Positions 30,506 to 40,370 of a stretch of DNA of 64,000 nt are shown in pieces. Each line of letters begins with the position of its first letter. Within the stretch, counting starts at the first letter, position 1. The translations under genes were made by a program, and so were the position numbers. The notes under the pieces were generated by a model. It worked only from the letters and a program-made list of their open reading frames with translations, searched no databases and was not told the origin of the DNA. Origin of the DNA: a virus; the IMG/VR virus record IMGVR_UViG_3300020391_000005, positions 1 through 64,000 of that record. One strand, written 5' to 3'.

Positions 30506-33500
30506 ATGTTATCTGAAAATTTGGGACCTTTTCCGTATCTAACTGTTAGAAGTGTTATTTTAGATCAGAATGAAACAACTGTAAATGCTGCCATTACAGT
30601 TAGAGATGATTCCCCACGTCCGTTTTGGCTTAACGAAAGAGAGTTTTCCGCATTTGTAAAAATATATTTGATTATGATTCCTCATACAGAACTCAGAGGC
30701 AGAGTGACTGATTTAGGTCCAACTCAGCTTGTAAATTATAAAACAAGAGCTTTTGCACAGAATAACGGACAAGATGTCTCTGCGGCGCTTAACTGGGATA
30801 AAGAATTCTATGATTCTTGTGATCATAGCATCATAACATTAACAGAGGCACTTGATAGTGCGAGTGACTCTCTTGTAACAACGTCAGAAATAGATAGAAA
30901 CGTAGATAATTTAAATGATTTAAATTTTACTGTAACTATCCCACGTACAAAATATAACTATGAAAACGAACAATTAGTTCAGCTGGACTTATACGCGCTA
31001 ACACATTTAGATGTAAAGGGCCTAGTAGAACACTATAATATGACAAGTAGAAGCTCTACAATATATAACCTTTTAGAAATTGGAGGTAATTTTTCTGTAG
31101 AGACTTTGTTAGAGAGACCTTCATCAGGACCACTACAGGTTCCTGCTACAAAAGAAATTTTAGCATATCAGGATAATACTATATTTAATGGAATATATCA
31201 TTTTCATCCGTCATCTTCACCTGGCCCTGGAGGATATGTTGGATTTATGGAGGGTCCTTCAGACCCTATGCATCCAAATGCTAAAAGGCTTAAAACAATT
31301 ACAGTTGAGTATAATAAAGTTACAGCTAATTTTCTGCTAGATGACAGTCTTTTTCTATCGGGATACAATGGGTCAAGACAGGAACTTGAAGCGCTAGATT
31401 ATTCATTTTTAACACCATATGTAGAAACCAGATCAATATATGATTCTGCAGATACAACGCTTGGTTTTCAAACAGGTTTATCAGCTGGTGTTTATGATAA
31501 TGCAGAGCAACAAAATTTGAGAAAAGAATATTTTGAAGAGTTAGCAAGAAATTCAGACTTTGAAATTGTATCCAAAACCGCTGGGTGGATTCATACAGCA
31601 GAAGATGAGGATGGGAATATTAAGGGATCTCACTCTTTATTGTTTGAAATTGATTGGGAAAAAATAGTAAGAGTCAAATCAAAATATGGATTTTTTTTAG
31701 ACCTTCTTAGAAAAAATCCAATAACTCCCTCTTCGGGTGTTGGCTTTGTATTAAAAACAGACTTAAGAACACTTCTTAATAAAGTTGATATTAAAGAGAT
31801 TACCATATATAGAACTAGGGTATCTAATCAGCCAAGGTCTAACAACCCAGTTGGCACAGCTGACTATGATACTTTTAACTTAAATGAACTACCTAAGAAA
31901 CTAATATCTACGCGTGATGAGTATAACGAAGAAGTTAATAAAAATATTTTGATTAAAAAACAAAACGAAAATTGTGTTATTGCACAAATAAATCTTAGTC
32001 GTCCATATTATAAAAAAAGGACGATAAGATTAGAAGATAAAGATATGTTTAAAAACATTAGTTTTGGCAATTATGAATACCATTTTGAAATGCGAATAGA
32101 AGATAAGATAAAGGGAATTTTTATGTTGGCTGCTAGCACCCTCCAAATCTATGCAAAAGAATATAAAAGCTTTCTTAATGCTGCATCAATACCATATATA
32201 GAAAGACCATTTTTTGGCGCTGACAGCAGTTTTATTGAACCTGGTGACACTATCGCTAGAGTAGGAAATTACATTATAAAATCGGAGCAGTACACACCAG
32301 CATTTAAGTCGGAGTCAGAAAATACTTTTGATTATAATACTCGTAGATTAATAAATCTTTATATCATAATGTCTGCATGGATAGGTCAATATGGAGAAGA
32401 TGCTGACCTTCAAGCTAGAAATAGATTAGTACAATTGTTAGAAAATTCTATAATACCAAAGAAGGGAGGAAATCTTGAATCAGCATATAAGTTTTTAGAA
32501 GCATGTCAAAGATTAATTATAGAATATAGAAGGTTACTTGATAGAGAAAACGTAGAACAAATTGATTCATTCATTCTAAATTCTTCAGTAGATTCTTACG
32601 CAAAAATAGGCAAGAAACACCCCACAAAGAGTCCAGGTAATATTGAAATTATAAAAAAAGTTATACCTGGAACAGTTACTGCTTTTAGAAAGGGTGAGAT
32701 ATTTCTTTCCTATGATATGGATGACGTAAACGAAGTTCTACAAAGAAGACAAACATATTTGGACTCACCAGTAAATTTAGATGATCCTCTCGGTATCAGA
32801 GATCTTTTGCCACCATCACGATATTTAACTCAATTAGATTCTGAAAATATTCAAATGTTAGCACAAATTAATACGATGACAGGCGGTGACTTGCAAGCGG
32901 GTATGACTGGAATAGATCTTTCTGTATTAGAAAACACACTAACAACCCCTCCTGAAAATACTTCTATTGATTTGTCTAGAGGAAGCCGACAAATTGATAA
33001 TGTTTTTGGTGCTGGAGGTGTGACTGTAACATTTCCAACTAATGAGTTCTCATTACCTAATGATGCAGATATTAGCCGGCCATTAACAGATACAAAACCA
33101 CTAGACTTAACCAGTGGACTATCTCAAAATTTAGAACAAGGATTAACAGACTCTATAACAAGAGAAGACATTACACAAACTTACACTAGAAATAGTGATG
33201 CTTTTGCTTCTCAGGCTAACTCAAGAACAGCAAATAACATTTTAGGAGAAGTTCAAAACGCACTTGGCCAAAGTGATATTTTAGAATCTGGATCACCTGC
33301 AAATCGTCGAACTGCGTTACCAAGCACAACAGATAGATTATTTGGTCAAAAAGCGTCGAGAATATCTATGGTAGTTAACCGCAATGGTCCATTTTCTGAA
33401 ACAGTTCCACTAACAGAAGAAGCAATAAATTCTGCAGACTCAGATGTTATTGTTTTAGCTGTAAGTGGAGAAGAAGGGCGCTCTTCGGGTCAAAGCTATC

Positions 33501-33727
33501 TACCAGCTAATAATGTAGCAGCAGTATCAGTTCAACAAGCAAGGGCTCTTGCCTCTGAGTCTACATCAGATTCTGATTCCAATACTAATCAATCAAATGC
33601 TTCTTCGGCGTACTCACCGCCAAGAGCTGCTCAAAACATCGAAGCGGCTCTCCCTAGAACAAATATTCCAAGGGTTGGTTCAGCTGGAAACAGGAACTTA
33701 CCCGGACGAGGAGGTTATTCTTTGTGA
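30506..33727 (+). CDS. large structural protein (1073 aa), unknown
   Basis: I do not recognise the family. The N-terminal 200 residues are beta-rich (YLTVRSVILDQNETTVNAAI; FTVTIPRTKYNY), the middle part to about residue 740 is mixed, with helices around LINLYIIMSAWIGQYGEDADL, and the last 330 residues are a Ser/Thr/Asn/Gln-rich low-complexity tail ending in a basic Gly-rich stretch. There is no signal peptide or membrane segment. A usable ribosome-binding site (AATAGGAG) precedes ATG 30506. Position among baseplate and fibre genes suggests a virion component, and the disordered tail may contact a partner. Confidence 0.65.
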   Translation: MLSENLGPFPYLTVRSVILDQNETTVNAAITVRDDSPRPFWLNEREFSAFVKIYLIMIPHTELRGRVTDLGPTQLVNYKTRAFAQNNGQDVSAALNWDKEFYDSCDHSIITLTEALDSASDSLVTTSEIDRNVDNLNDLNFTVTIPRTKYNYENEQLVQLDLYALTHLDVKGLVEHYNMTSRSSTIYNLLEIGGNFSVETLLERPSSGPLQVPATKEILAYQDNTIFNGIYHFHPSSSPGPGGYVGFMEGPSDPMHPNAKRLKTITVEYNKVTANFLLDDSLFLSGYNGSRQELEALDYSFLTPYVETRSIYDSADTTLGFQTGLSAGVYDNAEQQNLRKEYFEELARNSDFEIVSKTAGWIHTAEDEDGNIKGSHSLLFEIDWEKIVRVKSKYGFFLDLLRKNPITPSSGVGFVLKTDLRTLLNKVDIKEITIYRTRVSNQPRSNNPVGTADYDTFNLNELPKKLISTRDEYNEEVNKNILIKKQNENCVIAQINLSRPYYKKRTIRLEDKDMFKNISFGNYEYHFEMRIEDKIKGIFMLAASTLQIYAKEYKSFLNAASIPYIERPFFGADSSFIEPGDTIARVGNYIIKSEQYTPAFKSESENTFDYNTRRLINLYIIMSAWIGQYGEDADLQARNRLVQLLENSIIPKKGGNLESAYKFLEACQRLIIEYRRLLDRENVEQIDSFILNSSVDSYAKIGKKHPTKSPGNIEIIKKVIPGTVTAFRKGEIFLSYDMDDVNEVLQRRQTYLDSPVNLDDPLGIRDLLPPSRYLTQLDSENIQMLAQINTMTGGDLQAGMTGIDLSVLENTLTTPPENTSIDLSRGSRQIDNVFGAGGVTVTFPTNEFSLPNDADISRPLTDTKPLDLTSGLSQNLEQGLTDSITREDITQTYTRNSDAFASQANSRTANNILGEVQNALGQSDILESGSPANRRTALPSTTDRLFGQKASRISMVVNRNGPFSETVPLTEEAINSADSDVIVLAVSGEEGRSSGQSYLPANNVAAVSVQQARALASESTSDSDSNTNQSNASSAYSPPRAAQNIEAALPRTNIPRVGSAGNRNLPGRGGYSL

Positions 33728-33737
33728 ATAGTGCCTA

Positions 33738-33745
33738 TATAAATA
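33738..33745 (+). promoter_or_regulatory. perfect T4-late-type box TATAAATA
   Basis: TATAAATA, the T4 late promoter consensus, lies in the 34-base gap before the next gene. A start 6-7 bases downstream would begin almost at the ribosome-binding site (GAGGA, 33748-33752) and give a very short leader, so function is doubtful. The site also forms the near-palindrome CTATATAAATATAG. Confidence 0.3.
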
Positions 33746-33761
33746 TAGAGGATTACGATTA

Positions 33762-36452
33762 ATGCCGTTTGAGGAAGAAATATTAAATCCATGTGGCGAA
33801 CCAGACAACGATAGTGGTACAGACAACAACGATGGCGGTGGTGGCGGTACTGGTGGAGAAGTTGATGAATCCACTGATATTATTTTAGAAGAGAAGTTTC
33901 TTGTACCAAATCAAACGTTGCAAAACGAAAATGGAATTTTAACTTCTGCAGATAGAGAAATAAATTTAATACAACCAAACTTATTTTTTGACACTTCCGG
34001 TATGAGTAGACTGTCATTACGTACACAGGATTACAGAGAAAAAACAAAATTTCAAATAGCTACAACATCTTCTGCTAGTATAGATCTTTTTAGGGTATGT
34101 TTAAACAAACTGTGGTCTTGGACCGGAGTTTCTGAACAGTGGCTAGAGAATGACACTTTCTTCGGCGAACCTACTACGTACAACCAGCCGAAGGACATTT
34201 TTCAATACGAAATATCTAATGAAAGTTTTGAAAATGGATGGGGCAAATTTTGGCAGAACGATTTAAAAATAGTTTTTAATTCTGAAGATGATAGAGGCAG
34301 ATTTATAGATATTAATGATTCGACCGGTCAAACAAGTTTAAAATTTATAAAGCCATATATGATGACTGAAAATGGTGAACAACAAGGTGTATTTAACGAT
34401 TATGTTTTTTCTACAGAGCAACCATTTTTCAAAGAAGAAACCGACAAGATGATGCTATCTCAATTTACTAGTGCCGAAATAAGCGCAGAAGTTGACTATT
34501 TTAAAACACTACCAGAAGAAAAACTTGTGTTTGAGGTTCCAGAAGGAGAAACTGTAGGCGCTTATCAAGTTGAGCCTCTAGAGAGAAGATTAACAAGTTT
34601 ATATAGATATTACGATAAAACTATTAATGAAGAAGATTATATATGCTTTGAAGATGGTCACGTTCAAAAATTTACTTGTGATGCTGTAAAGAAATTAAAT
34701 GAGGCAAATGAATCAGTAGCAAATGTCTTCCCAGCAAGAGTAAACATATCTATAAATACGCAGCAAGGATCTAGAATATCAACGCTATTAGACACCTATC
34801 AAATGGATAAATATGTATTAGAATTTTTGAATAGTGATCAAATTGAGGAAAAAGATTTTGTTTTAATTTTAGATGAAACTTTATTCAACAGAGAATATAC
34901 TCTTAATGGTTTTACATTTGAGGGTGAAAATGAAAATGATAGAATTGTGAAAGAAGCAAAACAAAGAACTAGTTTAGACTTTCCAGATCCTTTTGGCCCT
35001 TCAGGTATATTTTTTAATATTCAAAACACACTGGAGCCACCAGATGGAGACTTAATTGGTATTGATAGATTAACTTATCCAATACCATTTGAATATGCTT
35101 CTAGTAATGAATATGAAATGTTATTGTTTACAGACACTATTCGATCACAAATATTTAGAAATAAATTTGAATCACTGATAATGACATCTAGAAATATAAG
35201 ATCCTTTTCAGATATAATGTCTGGTAAAAAAGCATTTTCAGAAATACTTGGATATAAAATAGAAAAATACAATATTGGAAAAGAAGTTGAAATAATAGAA
35301 TCTGATAGACCGGTACAAACATTTTATTTAATGGATAGTGATGAAATAACAACTATAAACTTTATAGACACACAAGTGAGACCTGGTTCTAAATATATTT
35401 ATAGAATTTCAACAATTAATTTTGTTTTAGGGTCTCAATATTATTATTTTCCAAATCCACAAGATCCAACAAAACCACTAGAGTATACTTACCTTGTGCA
35501 AACACTTCCACTTGGTAGAATAGTCGAAGCTCCGTTTTTTGAAAAAGTAGTGAGATTATCAGAAAAACCACCATTATCGCCTCAAGTGTCTTTTCTACCA
35601 TTTCAAGGTATTGATAATAAAATGCAAATTTTAATACAATCTAATTTTGGAGAAAGAAAAGAGATACCGATATCAATTTTACCATCAGATCAGGAAATAA
35701 TTCAAAAGATGCTAGAATCACAACAGACATCTACAGATGGATCTTTAGAATATGCAACAGATTCACTGCCAAAAATGTTTCAAGTGTTTAGACTGTCATC
35801 TCCACCTGAATCTTATGAAGATTTTAAACAATCAGATTTTATTACAGATGTAACTGTATCTGGTAGGTCTTTTTTATTTTTAGATGAAAATTTTCAACCA
35901 AATAAAAATTATTACTATATGTTCAGAGCTTTTGACGAAGTAGGAGTATCAAACCCTACAGATGTTTACAGAGTTAAAATGATTAGCTATGAAAATGGTA
36001 TATACATGGATTTAGAACAATATGAAATGCGACCAAAAGTAGATCCACTAGAAAATATATTATTTCAAAAGCTTCTTAAAATATCACCATCAAATAGACA
36101 AATAGGATTGCAGTTTGGGCCAGATGTAAGTTCTGTAGACTCTAGAGATTTTGCGTTGTCAGCACCAGATATTGAGTCAATCAAGTTAGGTTTAGTTCAA
36201 GAAAACTCTGTTTGGGGTAGAAAATTTAGGTTCAGAATAACATCACAAATATCAGGAAGAAAGATGGATATTAATGTTAGGTTTAATAAAGTTAAACAGA
36301 CTATAAGCGATTTAGAACAAAACCCTAGCGATCCAACTGATCCGTGTTCAGGTACAGATGCCTTTGATGCGAAGACTCAAAGAGCTTTGTCTAGTGGTAC
36401 TTTTGATGGTTCTATGGGTTCTGGAGAAGATTCTGGTGGCGCGTTTTATTAA
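33762..36452 (+). CDS. structural protein with fibronectin-III-like segments
   Basis: The 896-residue protein opens with a flexible Asp/Gly/Asn-rich stretch (residues 10-40, including a run of five glycines). The centre is mixed alpha/beta. Two later parts resemble fibronectin type III domains: near residues 510-560 (INFIDTQVRPGSKYIYRIST) and near 690-750 (NKNYYYMFRAFDEVGVSNP). Such domains are common spacers and weak adhesins on phage virions. The C-terminus is Ser/Gly/Asp rich. The ribosome-binding site is GAGGA at 33748-33752. It is likely a baseplate or fibre protein, with no T4 counterpart that I can name. Confidence 0.6.
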   Translation: MPFEEEILNPCGEPDNDSGTDNNDGGGGGTGGEVDESTDIILEEKFLVPNQTLQNENGILTSADREINLIQPNLFFDTSGMSRLSLRTQDYREKTKFQIATTSSASIDLFRVCLNKLWSWTGVSEQWLENDTFFGEPTTYNQPKDIFQYEISNESFENGWGKFWQNDLKIVFNSEDDRGRFIDINDSTGQTSLKFIKPYMMTENGEQQGVFNDYVFSTEQPFFKEETDKMMLSQFTSAEISAEVDYFKTLPEEKLVFEVPEGETVGAYQVEPLERRLTSLYRYYDKTINEEDYICFEDGHVQKFTCDAVKKLNEANESVANVFPARVNISINTQQGSRISTLLDTYQMDKYVLEFLNSDQIEEKDFVLILDETLFNREYTLNGFTFEGENENDRIVKEAKQRTSLDFPDPFGPSGIFFNIQNTLEPPDGDLIGIDRLTYPIPFEYASSNEYEMLLFTDTIRSQIFRNKFESLIMTSRNIRSFSDIMSGKKAFSEILGYKIEKYNIGKEVEIIESDRPVQTFYLMDSDEITTINFIDTQVRPGSKYIYRISTINFVLGSQYYYFPNPQDPTKPLEYTYLVQTLPLGRIVEAPFFEKVVRLSEKPPLSPQVSFLPFQGIDNKMQILIQSNFGERKEIPISILPSDQEIIQKMLESQQTSTDGSLEYATDSLPKMFQVFRLSSPPESYEDFKQSDFITDVTVSGRSFLFLDENFQPNKNYYYMFRAFDEVGVSNPTDVYRVKMISYENGIYMDLEQYEMRPKVDPLENILFQKLLKISPSNRQIGLQFGPDVSSVDSRDFALSAPDIESIKLGLVQENSVWGRKFRFRITSQISGRKMDINVRFNKVKQTISDLEQNPSDPTDPCSGTDAFDAKTQRALSSGTFDGSMGSGEDSGGAFY

Positions 36453-36481
36453 TATAAAAAAGAATTAATGAAACGAAAATA

Positions 36482-36492
36482 CTATTTATTAT
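36482..36492 (+). promoter_or_regulatory. recurrent intergenic motif CTATTTATTAT, copy 2
   Basis: Second exact copy of the 11-mer, placed 27 bases before the ATG at 36519 in a 66-base gap. This spacing suits a -10-like late promoter element with a short leader carrying the AAGGAGC ribosome-binding site at 36507-36513. Confidence 0.45.
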
Positions 36493-36518
36493 TGATTTAA
36501 ATACATAAGGAGCAAAAC

Positions 36519-37502
36519 ATGGCTTTTCTAGACAACTCAGGAGACATAATCTTAGATGCAGTTCTAACCGATGCAGGTCGACAAAGAATGGCAAGAGGTG
36601 AATTTAAGATTGTTAAGTTTGCGTTAAGTGACGAAGAAATAAATTATACAACATACAATTCAAATCACCCCAGCGGTTCAGCTTTTTCAGACTTAGAAAT
36701 AATGCAAACACCAGTATTAGAAGCGTTCACTAATAACACTTCTTTAATGAAAACCAAACTAATATCAATAAATAGAAATAATATTTTATATCTACCTCTC
36801 TTGAGACTTAACAACTTACGTCCTGGAACAAAAACTTTTGGTACTTTCAATGGCTTTTATTTATTAGCTGACGAAGCAACACGGAACGCTGTAGGTGCAA
36901 CCAACCCTTCTGATGGGGTTATAGACGGTACAGGTAATAATACCTTTAATAACCTAAAGCGTTATATTTCAATAGAGCAAGGTATAGAGTCTGGTGGAGA
37001 GCCACCTAGAACAACAGATATGCCGGACGACTTAGTAGAAACAGCTTTTTTGATAAGAATAGATCACAGACTATTAAGGCTAAAAGGATACAACGGAGTG
37101 GGTTATGATACAAAAACAAACTCTTTTGTTGATGATGATGCAATAGCTTCTTACTATATAGGGCTAGATGATAGTTCAATCGAATTGCCTGAAATTCGTA
37201 GAGCTGACTTTGTAGATGGAAATGGAGCGGAGAACACTTCAGCAACTTCACTAGAGATGTTTAACGGTCCGATTGGTACGACTGTAAGGTTAGCTTTGGA
37301 AACCTCAATAAATGTAAAACAATCAACAGCCCTATTTAATGAACTAGGAACAACACCCAGCCCAGGAACTCTAGATTTAAATAACGATGGTGCAAATGAA
37401 ATTGCAACGCATTCATTTATTGATACTGTGCTAAACGTTGTGGGAGTCACAACAGGATATTCGATAGATATACCAATAAGAATTATAAAAAAGTTAACAT
37501 AA
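36519..37502 (+). CDS. structural protein, paralogous N-terminus to the 29667 gene
   Basis: The 327-residue protein begins with ILDAVLTDAGRQRMARGEFK followed by FALSDEEINY, a module shared in outline with the 29667 protein and, as I recall, with several marine phage virion proteins. The body is a beta-rich Asn/Thr/Asp protein with no catalytic motif. It has a good ribosome-binding site (ATAAGGAG) and its own upstream motif copy, so it may begin a transcript covering this gene and the two paralogous genes after it. It may be a baseplate adaptor or short fibre base; this is inferred from neighbours. Confidence 0.65.
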   Translation: MAFLDNSGDIILDAVLTDAGRQRMARGEFKIVKFALSDEEINYTTYNSNHPSGSAFSDLEIMQTPVLEAFTNNTSLMKTKLISINRNNILYLPLLRLNNLRPGTKTFGTFNGFYLLADEATRNAVGATNPSDGVIDGTGNNTFNNLKRYISIEQGIESGGEPPRTTDMPDDLVETAFLIRIDHRLLRLKGYNGVGYDTKTNSFVDDDAIASYYIGLDDSSIELPEIRRADFVDGNGAENTSATSLEMFNGPIGTTVRLALETSINVKQSTALFNELGTTPSPGTLDLNNDGANEIATHSFIDTVLNVVGVTTGYSIDIPIRIIKKLT

Positions 37503-37516
37503 ACTAGGAGATTACA

Positions 37517-38587
37517 ATGTCAGCAGGTACATTTTTTAAAACATTTAGCAACTCGGATAAGACAACAACAAGAACACTTTTGCATGAATCAATACCGATT
37601 ACAGGAACTTTAGTATCAGGAACTTATGCCGTATCATCAGATAGAAACGTAAACACTAAAACTTACTCACATGGAATGTTTCAATCCCAGTACGATTATC
37701 CATTTTTAAGTTCATCTGCAAATCACCTATTTGATGTTACTGTCGGTGTATCATCAGTGACAGGTGCAGGGGCAGGTCTAGACTCTTTATCAGGCTCAAT
37801 AACAAATCAGCGGTCTAAGAAAGTAAATGTGTATTCGCAAATGGCACAGGTATTGGCAGGGTATGACACTTCTGGTAATGTTAGGTCTTTTGATGCAGAT
37901 GGAGATTATTCTTCCGCCGGCGGCCATGAAAATGCTATATTTATTAATTTTTCTAGACTTCTTGTAAAAGATGAAATTAAAAAAGGATCTTTTTCGATGG
38001 TAATATCGCAGGAATTTGGTCTAGGGAACCCTGTTACAGCATCGGCAAGTTTGAGAACCATTACAGATGCTGGTTCAGCGACATCCTATAAAGTAAACTC
38101 ACCAGCCGGCGAATACGGAATTTTGAAGAGTGGATCTGCCAATGTAGGTTTAATTTATTATCAGGCAGGAGTAGCAGTTTTAACATCGTCAATATTTATT
38201 CCGGAAGCGGCCGGCGTAGATCCTCAAATATCAACCGCAGGAGGTATGCAAGCTACACTAAAAGCATCAACCATTGATACTGCTTGTGATGGAATAAGGA
38301 ACAGAATATCTAACATATCTTTCAACAATACAACAGAGCTTAACTCTTCAATTTATTTTTGTAGAGCAAATCACAATGAATTTAATTACAGTTCTAATCC
38401 GACATATCTAGATGGATCATCAATAAGAGTTAAGGGTAATGACCGCCTAGCGCCACCTAGATCGTATGTCACTACAGTTGGGCTATATTCAGCTGATAAT
38501 GAATTGTTGGCAGTTGCGAAATTATCTGAGCCCTTGAGAAAAGATCCAACTAACGAATTAACATTGAGGGTCCGCTTGGATTATTAA
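37517..38587 (+). CDS. fibre-like structural protein, tandem paralogue A
   Basis: The 356-residue protein is rich in Ser, Thr, Gly and Ala. Its C-terminal part (NEFNYSSNPTYLDGSS, then TTVGLYSADNELLAVAKLSE and a final LRVRLDY) lines up with the end of the next protein (MELNYSTNPTFVDYDN, IGIYDEYKNLIAIAHLANP, FKLKLDF). The two are therefore tandem paralogues with a shared C-terminal domain and different N-termini. No enzymatic motif is seen. It is likely a virion surface or fibre-attachment protein. The ribosome-binding site is TAGGAG, 37505-37510. Confidence 0.7.
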   Translation: MSAGTFFKTFSNSDKTTTRTLLHESIPITGTLVSGTYAVSSDRNVNTKTYSHGMFQSQYDYPFLSSSANHLFDVTVGVSSVTGAGAGLDSLSGSITNQRSKKVNVYSQMAQVLAGYDTSGNVRSFDADGDYSSAGGHENAIFINFSRLLVKDEIKKGSFSMVISQEFGLGNPVTASASLRTITDAGSATSYKVNSPAGEYGILKSGSANVGLIYYQAGVAVLTSSIFIPEAAGVDPQISTAGGMQATLKASTIDTACDGIRNRISNISFNNTTELNSSIYFCRANHNEFNYSSNPTYLDGSSIRVKGNDRLAPPRSYVTTVGLYSADNELLAVAKLSEPLRKDPTNELTLRVRLDY

Positions 38588-38588
38588 A

Positions 38589-39809
38589 ATGACATTCAAG
38601 AAGTTTTATAAGGATGATATTTTTTACAATACGATTGTAACGCATCCTGAGTTTGAATTCTTTGTACACAATCAAAAAGTCTATATTAATAGAGAATCTG
38701 AAGTAAATGGTGACTTTTCCAACAAAGTCAACCATGTAACACAAGGTCACATCTCTTTACACGAAATAAATGTTAATAGACCAAGTAATAGCCTTGTTAC
38801 GCCGTTTATTACAAAAGACGGTACTCGAACAGCTTTCAGAACAGTAACGACATCTAATTTTCAAGACTCATCACAATTTAGCTTTGGAGATACAATAACC
38901 GGTAAGTATCCTTTATCATCTAGTATAGGAAGAATTTTTGTCCCCGCAGGTCAAGAATCTACATCAATTAGTGGATACCCAGGACCTAATCCAGCAGAAG
39001 TTGCAGCCGCGGCAAATAAAAAATATATTAGAGCCTTAAAAAATCCTATAGAACTTAGCGGAGAAATTAATTCAGAATTTAAATATGAAAACCTAGGAAC
39101 TAAGCAAGTTAATATTATTTCAATACCTTCAATATTTTATGGGTCTTCTGTGAAAAGAGGATCATTGCAGCTTGATTTTTATGTAACAGGGACACTAACG
39201 GCACAATTAAAAGATGATAAAAAAGATGGAAGATTGATGCAAACATATGGAACTAATTCCGGCTCATGCGCAGGAATAGTTTTATACGATTATGGAACGT
39301 GTGTCTTAACAGGATCTTGGTCTTTACATGATTCTCACGTTGATAATTATTTTGACGCATCATCTACGGTACCACCTTCTTGGTTGAGTTTTGGATCTGG
39401 CATAATAGAGCCAGGACTAGATTCAACTAAATCAGGTCAAGTTGCTAGTGCTAATTCTGCATACTTAGTTAAATTAGATGGCACAAACAAAATTCCGACT
39501 GTAACGATGCTGGCACATGCTAATAAGATGGAACTTAATTACTCTACAAATCCCACTTTTGTAGATTACGATAATCAACTAACAGCTAGTATTGACTCTA
39601 TATCATATAATGAAAAACCTGGATTAATCAAAAATATTACAAAAACAAAATATGGAAATCATATAGAAGATTTTCAAAATACAACGTACATATCAAAGAT
39701 AGGAATTTATGATGAATATAAAAATCTAATAGCCATAGCACATCTTGCTAATCCTGTTAAAAAAACAGAAGTTCAAGATTATTTATTTAAACTTAAATTG
39801 GATTTCTAA
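38589..39809 (+). CDS. fibre-like structural protein, tandem paralogue B
   Basis: The 406-residue protein starts one base after the stop of its paralogue. The shared C-terminal domain covers about the last 130 residues, with the matched blocks NYSTNPTFVDYDN and IGIYDEYKNLIAIAHLANP. The N-terminal part is basic and aromatic (FKKFYKDDIFYNTIVTHPEF) and unlike paralogue A, which suggests the pair bind different partners by their N-termini. The gene closes the structural block before DNA-metabolism genes start at 39822. Confidence 0.7.
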   Translation: MTFKKFYKDDIFYNTIVTHPEFEFFVHNQKVYINRESEVNGDFSNKVNHVTQGHISLHEINVNRPSNSLVTPFITKDGTRTAFRTVTTSNFQDSSQFSFGDTITGKYPLSSSIGRIFVPAGQESTSISGYPGPNPAEVAAAANKKYIRALKNPIELSGEINSEFKYENLGTKQVNIISIPSIFYGSSVKRGSLQLDFYVTGTLTAQLKDDKKDGRLMQTYGTNSGSCAGIVLYDYGTCVLTGSWSLHDSHVDNYFDASSTVPPSWLSFGSGIIEPGLDSTKSGQVASANSAYLVKLDGTNKIPTVTMLAHANKMELNYSTNPTFVDYDNQLTASIDSISYNEKPGLIKNITKTKYGNHIEDFQNTTYISKIGIYDEYKNLIAIAHLANPVKKTEVQDYLFKLKLDF

Positions 39810-39821
39810 TAAAATATATTT

Positions 39822-40370
39822 ATGATTAAAAAACAAACTGTACTTGGACTTGACATATCAACTTCTATCACAGGTGCCACGGTAATACAAGAGGGTAAAA
39901 TTTTAAAAACAGAGTTTTGGGATACTAGAAATAAAAACAAGTTTCCTACTTTTTATGAAAAAGCAAAATTTATTAAACAAAAAATCTTGACAGTAAAAGG
40001 TAATCATAATATAAACAGTATATATATTGAACAATCTTTACATTCTTTTAGGTCAGGCTTTTCTTCTGCTCAGACATTATCAACATTATCTAGGTTTAAT
40101 GGTGTTGTATCGTGGTTCTGTTATGAGTTGTTCGGTATTCAGCCTGAAATGATCGCCGCCACCTCCGCTCGTAAACAAGCAGGCGTGGCTATCAAACGCG
40201 GTGATAATGCAAAAGAAAAGGTTCTACAATTTATTATTGACAAATACCCTGATATTGATATACAATATACAAAGCATGGAAATCCAAAACCAGGCACATT
40301 AGATATGTGCGATAGTATTGTAATCGCGTTAGCAGGAGATAAACTTGTCAGAGAAGCTCAAACTACTTAA
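39822..40370 (+). CDS. RuvC/RNase H-fold nuclease, putative Holliday junction resolvase
   Basis: The 182-residue protein shows the acidic residues of RuvC-like nucleases: D11 in GLDISTSITG on the first strand, E70 in IYIEQ, and D161/D164 in LDMCDSIVIAL near the C-terminus. The family cuts four-way DNA junctions with two metal ions. In a T4-type phage it would resolve branched replication and recombination DNA before packaging, the job of unrelated endonuclease VII in T4. Its last 26 bases overlap the primase gene in another frame, so the two are coupled. Fold confidence is high; the exact substrate is inferred. Confidence 0.8.
   Translation: MIKKQTVLGLDISTSITGATVIQEGKILKTEFWDTRNKNKFPTFYEKAKFIKQKILTVKGNHNINSIYIEQSLHSFRSGFSSAQTLSTLSRFNGVVSWFCYELFGIQPEMIAATSARKQAGVAIKRGDNAKEKVLQFIIDKYPDIDIQYTKHGNPKPGTLDMCDSIVIALAGDKLVREAQTT

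Noticed and set aside
33738-33745. Strong claim that TATAAATA is a working T4 late promoter
   Set aside because: Transcription would begin at or inside the ribosome-binding site, and the same string is frequent in AT-rich DNA. It is listed as a low-confidence site only.
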